From the NCBI GenBank assembly GCA_040772045.1, contig JAXGYV010000015.1, forward strand, positions 1 through 30,959: a stretch of 30,959 nucleotides of DNA, read 5' to 3'. Below, piece by piece: positions 25,348-30,959 of the stretch (position 1 is its first letter; each line of letters begins with the position of its first letter). The notes beneath the pieces were generated by a model. That model had not been told where the DNA came from. It did no database searches and saw nothing but the letters and a program-made list of their open reading frames with translations. Both the position numbers and the translations under genes were made by a program. The DNA is from JAXGYV01 sp040772045 (GTDB lineage Bacteria; Actinomycetota; Thermoleophilia; UBA2241).

Positions 25348-27239
25348 TGGCCGCCCGCCACGGTCCTCTGCCCCATACCTGAGCGCACTTTGACCGCATC
25401 GAAACGGCACACCTGGCGACACGTGTCGCACTTGATGCACGCCGCCGTATCGACGACGTGCGGTTGCTTCTTCTCGCCGCTGATGGCATCCACGGGGCAC
25501 TTCACGGCACAGAGCGTGCACCCCGTGCACGCCTCGGGATCGATCACATAGGTGATGAGCGCCTTGCACGAGCCGGCCGGGCAGCGCCGCTCCCTGATGT
25601 GTGCCTCGTATTCGTCGCGGAAGTACTTGATCGTGGTGAGGACTGGGTTCGGCGCGGTGCCGCCGAGGGCGCACAGCGACCCCTCAACGATGTACGCGCC
25701 AAGCTCCTCGAGCAGCTCGATGTCGCCCTCCCGCCCCTCGCCATTGACGATGCGGTCCAGCGTCTCCAGCATGCGCTTGGTGCCCAGGCGGCAGGGGACG
25801 CACTTCCCACAGCTCTCGTTCTGCGTGAACTGGAGGAAGTAGCGAGCGAGGTCGACCATGCAGGTCGTCTCGTCGGCGACCACCATGCCTCCGGAGCCGA
25901 CGATAGCTCCCGTGGCCGCCAGGCTCTCGTAGTCCACCGGCGTATCCAGCAGGTCGGCCGGCAGGCAGCCGCCTGACGGGCCGCCCAGCTGTACTGCCTT
26001 GAAGCGCTTGCCATCTTTGATGCCGCCGCCGAGATCGAAGATCACGTGCCGCAGGGTGGAGCCCATGGGCACCTCGATCAGGCCGCCGTTCACGAGGCGC
26101 CCGGCGAGCGAGAAGGCCTTGGTGCCGCGGCTCGTCTCGCAGCCCAGAGCCGCATAAGCAGCGGCCCCGTGACCGATGATCCACGGGATGCTGGCTAGCG
26201 TCTCGACGTTGTTGATGTTCGTCGGTCTGCCCCACAGGCCAGAGACGGCCGGGTAGGGTGGGCGGGTACGTGGCATGCCGCGGCGGCCTTCGATGGAGGC
26301 GATCAGCGCGGTCTCCTCGCCACAGACGAAGGCGCCGGCGCCGAGCTTGAGGTGCAGGTTGAACGTCCAGCCGCTGCCCATGATGTTCGTTCCGAGCAGG
26401 CCGGCTGCTTCCGCATCGGCGACCGCCTTGGTGAGGCGCTTCACGGCGAGCGGGTACTCGGCGCGCACGTACACGTAGCCTTCGTGCGCGCCGATGGCGT
26501 AGCTGGCGATGAGCATGCCTTCGATTACGGCGTGTGGATCGCCCTCCAGGATAGAGCAGTCCATGAAGGCTCCGGGGTCGCCCTCGTCGGCGTTACAGAT
26601 GAGGTACTTGACGTCGCCCGGCGACTCCGCGGCGAACTTCCATTTGACGCCCGTTCGGAACCCGGCGCCGCCGCGACCGCGGATGCCGGAGTCGGTAACC
26701 TCCGCGACGACCCACTCGGGCGTCTTCTCGGTGAGCACCATGCGGGCGGCATCGTAGCTTCCGCGTGCGAGCGCGTCCTCGATGCTCTCCGGGTTGATGA
26801 CGCCGACGTTGCGCAGCGCGATCCGCAACTGATGACGGTAGAACCCAATGTCGTGCCAGTCGCGTACCCGCTCGCCGGTCTGCGGATCCTTGTAAAGGAA
26901 CTTCTCGACCGGCTGGCCACCAACCAGATGCTCTTCGACAACCCGTTTCACGTCTGCCGGACGCAGCTTGGCGTACAGCGTGTCGTCTTCGTTGATCACC
27001 GTGACCGGACTGGCCGAGCACAACCCGTGACAGCCGATGATAGAGACTTCCACCTGGTCCTGCAGGCCGGCCGCCGCGATCTCGGCGACAAAGGCGTCGT
27101 AGACGGCTGGTGAGCCGGCGAACACGCACGCCGTGCCGGCGCACACCGACACCCGGCGCTTACCACCGGGCTGGCGCGACACACTCACGTTGCGCGCCTC
27201 CGCCATGCCACCAGCCTGCCCGTTGCCTTGCGCTGTCAC
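25344..27239 (-). CDS. nuoF: NADH-binding subunit NuoF, long HydB-like form
   Basis: 631 residues, against ~430-450 for plain NuoF. N-terminal thioredoxin-like [2Fe-2S] domain (C33, C38, C70, C74). The FMN/NADH core has GRGGAGF (188-194), CNADEGDPGAF (215-225) and AFVCGEETAL (303-312), then an SLBB domain. The N3-type [4Fe-4S] ligands are ESCGKCVPCR (C477, C480, C483) plus C523. A C-terminal 2[4Fe-4S] ferredoxin domain has C571, C574, C577, C581 and C601, C604, C607, C611. This layout is that of HydB of electron-bifurcating hydrogenases and related NuoF-like subunits. GTG at 27239 is preceded by GAGG 8 bases upstream; ATG at 27206 is an alternative. It lies 4 bases after the NuoI/NuoE fusion gene. 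Role: NADH oxidation at FMN, with extra wiring to ferredoxin-type centres. Confidence 0.93.
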   Translation of the reverse strand: MTAQGNGQAGGMAEARNVSVSRQPGGKRRVSVCAGTACVFAGSPAVYDAFVAEIAAAGLQDQVEVSIIGCHGLCSASPVTVINEDDTLYAKLRPADVKRVVEEHLVGGQPVEKFLYKDPQTGERVRDWHDIGFYRHQLRIALRNVGVINPESIEDALARGSYDAARMVLTEKTPEWVVAEVTDSGIRGRGGAGFRTGVKWKFAAESPGDVKYLICNADEGDPGAFMDCSILEGDPHAVIEGMLIASYAIGAHEGYVYVRAEYPLAVKRLTKAVADAEAAGLLGTNIMGSGWTFNLHLKLGAGAFVCGEETALIASIEGRRGMPRTRPPYPAVSGLWGRPTNINNVETLASIPWIIGHGAAAYAALGCETSRGTKAFSLAGRLVNGGLIEVPMGSTLRHVIFDLGGGIKDGKRFKAVQLGGPSGGCLPADLLDTPVDYESLAATGAIVGSGGMVVADETTCMVDLARYFLQFTQNESCGKCVPCRLGTKRMLETLDRIVNGEGREGDIELLEELGAYIVEGSLCALGGTAPNPVLTTIKYFRDEYEAHIRERRCPAGSCKALITYVIDPEACTGCTLCAVKCPVDAISGEKKQPHVVDTAACIKCDTCRQVCRFDAVKVRSGMGQRTVAGGQ

Positions 27240-27243
27240 GTGC

Positions 27244-28005
27244 TCATCCTCTACGCGCGCCGAGTTCCGCCATGAGGTCGCGGATGATCTTGCGCGTCTT
27301 GTCGGGGGTCAGATTGCCGAAGGTGCGCTCACCGATGCGCATGACCGGCGCCTGCGAGCACGCCCCCATGCACGCCACCGAATCGAGCGTGAACAGTAGA
27401 TCGGAGGTGGTCTTGCCGCTGGCTACGCCCAGCTCGTCCTCTAACGCCTCCGTGATCCCCGGCGCGCCGGCCACATGGCACGCGGTGCCGTGGCACACGT
27501 TGATGAGATTCTTGCCGATGGGAGACAGGCGGAACTGGTTGTAGAAGGTCGCCACGCCGTAGATCTGCGACAGCGAGACGCCGGTGTGGAGGGAGAGCTC
27601 CTGCAACGCCGCCCGCGGGAGGTAGCCGTAGATGGACTGCGTGTCTTGCATGAGCGCGATGAGCCCGGTGCCCTGTTCATAGTGCTGGTCGATGACGGGA
27701 GTGAGCAGCGCCAGGTCGACGTCTTTCTGAGCGGCGAGCCGTACCCGCTCGATGCGCGCCTGGTTGACCACCGGCAGATCGTAGGTATTGCGATAGTTGA
27801 CGCGGATGACCTGTACCGGGCAGTTGGTCTCGCAGAGGGTGCACGCGCGGCAGCGCGCCTCGTCCGTGGCCGGATTGATGACCACGCTGAACAGGCCGCG
27901 ACTGCGCTCAGGCAGCGGGAAACGCTGCTCCGGATACTGCTCGGTGATCTTCCTCTTCGGCAGATGCGCGAGCGTGGTGCGCATCGCTTTCAACATACCG
28001 AGCAT
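27244..28005 (-). CDS. nuoE: NuoI(N-terminal half)-NuoE fusion protein
   Basis: 253 residues. Residues 1-75 resemble the start of NuoI: a MLKAMRTTLAHL helix, ITEQYPEQRFPLPERSRG (the NuoH-contacting strand) and one [4Fe-4S] motif C52, C55, C58, C62 in RCRACTLCETNCP. Residues ~95-250 are a complete NuoE: four-helix bundle, LIALMQDTQSIYGYLP, YGVATFYNQF, and [2Fe-2S] ligands C171, C176, C212, C216. The second NuoI motif is missing here but appears at the end of the GltD fusion two genes later. ATG at 28005 directly abuts the nuoH stop (TAG ATG) with no SD, so translation is probably coupled; ATG 27996 is an alternative. Its position right after nuoH is the canonical place of nuoI. Confidence 0.88.
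   Translation of the reverse strand: MLGMLKAMRTTLAHLPKRKITEQYPEQRFPLPERSRGLFSVVINPATDEARCRACTLCETNCPVQVIRVNYRNTYDLPVVNQARIERVRLAAQKDVDLALLTPVIDQHYEQGTGLIALMQDTQSIYGYLPRAALQELSLHTGVSLSQIYGVATFYNQFRLSPIGKNLINVCHGTACHVAGAPGITEALEDELGVASGKTTSDLLFTLDSVACMGACSQAPVMRIGERTFGNLTPDKTRKIIRDLMAELGARRG
27781..28005 (-). other. NuoI N-terminal half, fused in frame to NuoE
   Basis: Residues 1-75 of the fusion. The order helix - QYPE..F.LPERSRG - single CxxCxxCxxxCP - VIRVNYRN follows NuoI/Nqo9 up to the linker between its two ferredoxin motifs, then switches to NuoE. Confidence 0.75.
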
Positions 28006-29121
28006 CTACGAAAGCACCACCAATCTGGCGCGTCGGCGGCGCAGGTGCCAGCGCAGGATGGGATCGAAGAGAGCGATGAAGCCGAGGAGCAAGACCCAGC
28101 TGAAGGCGGCCAGGTACAGCTTCCACTGCGGCGCCCAGAGCATGATGGCCGCGCTCGCCAGGATGTTGACTAGGCCGAGGGGCACGAGGATCTTCCAGGC
28201 GAAGCTCATGAGCTGATCAACCTGCAGACGCGGAATGGTGAGCCGTACCCAGACCAGGGCGAACACGAACGCGTAGGTCTTGAGCATGAACCAGATGAAC
28301 GGGAGCAGCGATACCCCCTTGACGACCACAAGGTCGGCGCCCGGACCCTCCCACCCACCGAAGAACAGTGTGGTGACGACCATGGACATGATGGTCATGC
28401 CGGCGTACTCGTTCAGGAAGAACATGCCGAAGCGCATGCCCGAGTACTCGGTTCCGTAGCCGGCCACGAGCTCTGACTCCGCCTCCGGCAGATCGAACGG
28501 CCCTCGGTTGAGCTCGGCGATGGATGCCACCCAGAAGAGGAAGAACGTGAAGGGCATGACGAAGGCGAACCACTGGTAGCCTCGCTGCGCCTCCACTACC
28601 GCGTTGAGGCGCAGCGACCCGGCGGCCATGGCCACCACCAGCAGGGCTAAAATCATGGGCAGCTCGTACGAGACCATTTGGGCCGCCGAACGCAGCGCGC
28701 CGACTAACGAGTACTTGTTGTGCGACGCCCACCCGCCGAGGAGGATGGCGAGCACCGTGAACCCGGTGACGGCGACGATGTAGATGATGCCGACGTTCAG
28801 GTCGCGGCCGATCCACCCCTTCGTGTAGGGCAACACGAGCTGAACGGCGACGGCGCCCACCATGACCAGGATGGGGGCCAGGGTGAAGATGGCCTTGTCC
28901 ACGTGCGCCGGAGCGAAGTCCTCTTTGCCCATCATCTTGAAGGCGTCGGCGATGCTCTGCAGCGTGCCCTGCCAGCCGGTCCGGTTGGGTCCGAGCCGGT
29001 CCTGCATGATCGCCAACCCGCGGCGCTCGAACACGATGTTCACGAGCGCCGCCACGAACACCACCGCGTAGGCGATGATGATCGCCACCAGACCACGCAC
29101 GATGTCGAGCAGCACGTCCAC
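28006..29121 (-). CDS. nuoH: NADH-quinone oxidoreductase subunit H
   Basis: Membrane subunit forming the quinone chamber with NuoB and NuoD. 371 residues with ~8-9 helices. Conserved features: ERRGLAIMQDRLGPNRTGWQGTLQSIADAFKMMGKEDF is represented here in pieces such as MQDRLGPNRTGWQG and the KEDFAPAHVDK stretch, plus the glutamate-rich quinone-site loop AELNRGPFDLPEAESEL followed by GYGTEYSGMRF. GTG start at 29121 shares its G with the TAG of the preceding 42-codon frame; its SD is weak, suggesting coupling. The basic C-terminal tail (RWHLRRRRARL) is cytoplasmic. Confidence 0.96.
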   Translation of the reverse strand: MDVLLDIVRGLVAIIIAYAVVFVAALVNIVFERRGLAIMQDRLGPNRTGWQGTLQSIADAFKMMGKEDFAPAHVDKAIFTLAPILVMVGAVAVQLVLPYTKGWIGRDLNVGIIYIVAVTGFTVLAILLGGWASHNKYSLVGALRSAAQMVSYELPMILALLVVAMAAGSLRLNAVVEAQRGYQWFAFVMPFTFFLFWVASIAELNRGPFDLPEAESELVAGYGTEYSGMRFGMFFLNEYAGMTIMSMVVTTLFFGGWEGPGADLVVVKGVSLLPFIWFMLKTYAFVFALVWVRLTIPRLQVDQLMSFAWKILVPLGLVNILASAAIMLWAPQWKLYLAAFSWVLLLGFIALFDPILRWHLRRRRARLVVLS

Positions 29122-29249
29122 TACCTGAGAAGATGCGGCGGGTGGGACGACTCGGACAGCGGTACGGACACGGCACCGGGGACGAAATCGCGCACTGCGG
29201 CCGGGGTGGCCAGAGAACGTTCCTGAGATACGACAGGGGCGGGCGTCAT
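29121..29249 (-). CDS. Hypothetical 42-residue ORF bridging nuoD and nuoH
   Basis: An ATG overlaps the nuoD stop (ATGA) and the frame ends at a TAG sharing one base with the nuoH GTG, so it fills the only sizeable gap (124 bases) in the nuo operon exactly. The product begins MTPAPVVSQERSLATPAAV and ends SSHPPHLLR; it has no cysteine, no membrane helix and no family I recognise. The exact tiling suggests a translated linker ORF that carries ribosomes from nuoD to nuoH, but the same reading frame is also open through part of nuoD, so chance is possible. Confidence 0.4.
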   Translation of the reverse strand: MTPAPVVSQERSLATPAAVRDFVPGAVSVPLSESSHPPHLLR

Positions 29250-30460
29250 CGGTCGATGCCTCCTAGCACCAGGTCCATGCTCCCCGAGATGGCGACGGCG
29301 TCCGCGATCTTGTTGCCCCGCAGCAGTTTGGGGAAGAGCTGCAGATTCACGAAACAGGGGTCCCGGAACTTGAGCCGGTACGGATAGCGAGAGCCGTCCG
29401 AGACGATGTAGGTACCGTACTCGCCGCGCGGGTTCTCCTGCGACACGTAGGCACTGCCCGGCGGAGGAGCAATCACGAACGGAGCCCGCAGCGTACCCGT
29501 CTGTACCGGTCCGCGCGGAAGCATGTCCAGACACTGCCGGACGATCTTGGCGGACTGCAGGATCTCGTCGACGCGCACCTTGTAGCGATCGAACACGTCA
29601 CCATGCTCGCCGAGGCAGACGTTGAAGTCCAGTTCGGGATACACCGAGTAGGGGCGCGTGCGCCGCAGGTCCAGTGCGACCCCGGAGGCACGCGCGTTCG
29701 GGCCGGTGATCGAGTAATCGACCACGTCCTGCCTGGTGATGACGCCCTTGCCGACGCTCCGCTGCAGGAACACGGCGTTGTCCTCCACCAGACGGCGGTA
29801 CTCGTCCACGCACTTCGGCACCGTGTCGAGGAGCTCACGGCAGCGCTGTTCCCAGCCCGCCGGCAGATCGAAGCGGACGCCACCGAAGCGATAGTAGTTG
29901 AACATCATGCGCGCGCCGCTGAGCTCTTCGAGCAGGTCGAGGATCTTCTCGCGGTCGCGGAACGTGTAGAACGCCATGGCCGTGCCCAACGGCGAGAGAT
30001 CGGCGACGAACGTCCCGATGGCCACCTGGTGGCTGGCGATGCGCATGAGCTCGCCGGCGATCACGCGGATGAACTCCGCGCGACGCGTGGGCTGTATGTC
30101 GGCGAGCTTCTCAACCGTCATAACGTAACCCCATTCGCAGTTCATGCTCGCCAGGTACTCGGTGCGATCGACGATCGGGATGTACTGGTAGTACGTGCGC
30201 CGCTCGGCAAGCTTCTCTTTGCAGCGGTGCAAGTAGCCGATCACGGGGATCACGTCGCGCACGATCTCGCCGTCGAGCGTGATCACCAGCCGCAGCACAC
30301 CATGGGTGGAGGGGTGCTGCGGCCCCATGTTGACGACGACCTGGTCGAGGGCGAGGCCTTCCAGGTCGCTCCCCTCACCGGCCGCCTCGGCCTGACGAAT
30401 ACGATCCAGCGCCAGTTGCAGGGCCGCATCGGGAGTCTGCGTGGGCGACGTGCTAAACAT
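29246..30460 (-). CDS. nuoD: NADH-quinone oxidoreductase subunit D
   Basis: 49-kDa-type subunit, related to the large subunit of NiFe hydrogenases, forming the quinone site with NuoB and NuoH. 404 residues, separate from NuoC. Quinone-site elements are visible: GPQHPSTHG (H49 and H53, H53 matching His38 of Thermus Nqo4) and RRTYYQYIPIVDR (Y90 corresponding to Tyr87). The remainder (ELMRIASHQVAIGTF, GPNARASGVALDLRR, the C-terminal SMDLVLGGIDR) is canonical. ATG at 30460 overlaps the nuoC stop by eight bases. Confidence 0.97.
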   Translation of the reverse strand: MFSTSPTQTPDAALQLALDRIRQAEAAGEGSDLEGLALDQVVVNMGPQHPSTHGVLRLVITLDGEIVRDVIPVIGYLHRCKEKLAERRTYYQYIPIVDRTEYLASMNCEWGYVMTVEKLADIQPTRRAEFIRVIAGELMRIASHQVAIGTFVADLSPLGTAMAFYTFRDREKILDLLEELSGARMMFNYYRFGGVRFDLPAGWEQRCRELLDTVPKCVDEYRRLVEDNAVFLQRSVGKGVITRQDVVDYSITGPNARASGVALDLRRTRPYSVYPELDFNVCLGEHGDVFDRYKVRVDEILQSAKIVRQCLDMLPRGPVQTGTLRAPFVIAPPPGSAYVSQENPRGEYGTYIVSDGSRYPYRLKFRDPCFVNLQLFPKLLRGNKIADAVAISGSMDLVLGGIDR

Positions 30461-30947
30461 GCGGATGGTTCTCGACCAGGTCGACGTAGTCTTTGCGCAG
30501 CGGATGCCCTATCCAGTCGTCCTTCAGCAGGATGCGGCGCAGATCTGGATGGCCACGGAAGCGGATACCCATCATGTCCCACGCCTCGCGCTCGTGCCAG
30601 TCGGCTGACGGCCACACGTCGCTCACCGTATCGACCACCGGATCGCTGCGCGGTATCTGCACGTGCAGCTGCACGTAGGCGTTGCCGGGGTACGAGTACA
30701 GGTGGTAGACACACTCGAAGTGCGTGCGGTAGTCCACGGAAGAGATCAGCGTGAGCGAGTCGACCGCGATGGTGGGGAGGTCGTGCAGGCGGCGCGCCAC
30801 CGCTTTGAGCCGGGCGCGGTCGACGCGAGCCACAACGGTATCTGGATCCTGGACGCGGACCCCTTGCAGGTCTTCCCCCAGTGCCTCGGCGAGTCGCAGA
30901 GCGAGATCGTCGATGCCCAGTCCAGCGACGCCGATCTCTCCGCTCAC
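30453..30947 (-). CDS. nuoC: NADH-quinone oxidoreductase subunit C
   Basis: 30-kDa-type hydrophilic subunit of the connecting module. 164 residues, within the normal range. The family signature is WHEREAWDMMGIRFRGHPDLRRIL followed here in parts: EREAWDMMGI, HPDLRRILL and WIGHPLRKDY. GTG start at 30947 with GGAG 8 bases upstream at the very edge of the window. nuoB and nuoA are expected just beyond. Confidence 0.95.
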   Translation of the reverse strand: MSGEIGVAGLGIDDLALRLAEALGEDLQGVRVQDPDTVVARVDRARLKAVARRLHDLPTIAVDSLTLISSVDYRTHFECVYHLYSYPGNAYVQLHVQIPRSDPVVDTVSDVWPSADWHEREAWDMMGIRFRGHPDLRRILLKDDWIGHPLRKDYVDLVENHPHV

Positions 30948-30959
30948 GGGCGCTGCTCC

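Noticed and set aside
25348..25674. 109-residue N-terminal extension of the GltD fusion
   Set aside because: Out-of-frame reading of the nuoF 3' end. The ATG at 25347 overlapping the nuoF stop gives the [2Fe-2S] domain its normal beginning.
29603..30754. 383-residue plus-strand frame opposite nuoC/nuoD
   Set aside because: Shadow of two canonical complex I genes; no motif of its own.

Overview
This is a GC-rich bacterial chromosomal segment with tightly packed genes and frequent GTG/TTG starts. A DUF5679-type zinc ribbon, a class I glutamine synthetase without an obvious adenylylation loop, a eukaryote-like IleRS2 and a full-length nuo operon suggest a deep-branching Actinomycetota (Thermoleophilia-like or an uncultured class) or possibly Chloroflexota. 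No rRNA or marker gene is present to settle this. I see no CRISPR array, insertion sequence, prophage or tRNA.

Layout. 1-2192 (minus): a ThDP-dependent acetolactate-synthase-like enzyme running off the left edge, an SDR pseudogene with an internal deletion, a strong terminator, and a 49-residue zinc ribbon protein. 2412-8482 (plus): housekeeping metabolism, namely glutamine synthetase, NAD synthetase, the aspartokinase/aspartate-semialdehyde dehydrogenase pair (overlapping ATGA), and the thioredoxin reductase/thioredoxin pair. 8545-11754 (minus): IleRS2 with the altered GVHH signature. 11862-14346 (plus): a translationally coupled HAD phosphatase - GtrA - GT-C glycosyltransferase operon. 14374-16802 (minus): a YmdB-type phosphoesterase followed by a polyprenyl-phosphate sugar-1-phosphate transferase. 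The glycosyltransferase, GtrA and sugar transferase form a small cell-envelope polysaccharide neighbourhood.

17028-30947 (minus) is a complex I operon transcribed C-D-(orf42)-H-[I'E]-F-[G/GltD-'I]-J-K-L-M-N, with almost every junction overlapping or within a few bases. nuoA and nuoB presumably lie beyond the right edge. The membrane arm (H, J, K, L, M, N) and the C and D subunits look conventional. The electron-input module does not. nuoI is absent as a gene. Its N-terminal half, with one CxxCxxCxxxCP motif, is fused in front of NuoE. Its C-terminal half, with the second motif and the characteristic NuoI tail, is fused behind a [2Fe-2S]-GltD-like-ferredoxin protein that stands where NuoG should be. 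The E-F-G block therefore sits as if inserted inside nuoI, between nuoH and nuoJ. NuoF is the long HydB-like form with its own thioredoxin-like [2Fe-2S] domain and a C-terminal 2[4Fe-4S] ferredoxin domain. The NuoG replacement lacks the molybdopterin-like domain and instead carries an FAD and NAD(P)H-binding GltD-like module. The prediction is a two-flavin complex I able to take electrons from NADH and from a second donor (NADPH or ferredoxin), with the NuoI ferredoxin fold assembled from two polypeptides. This is the most interesting part of the window.
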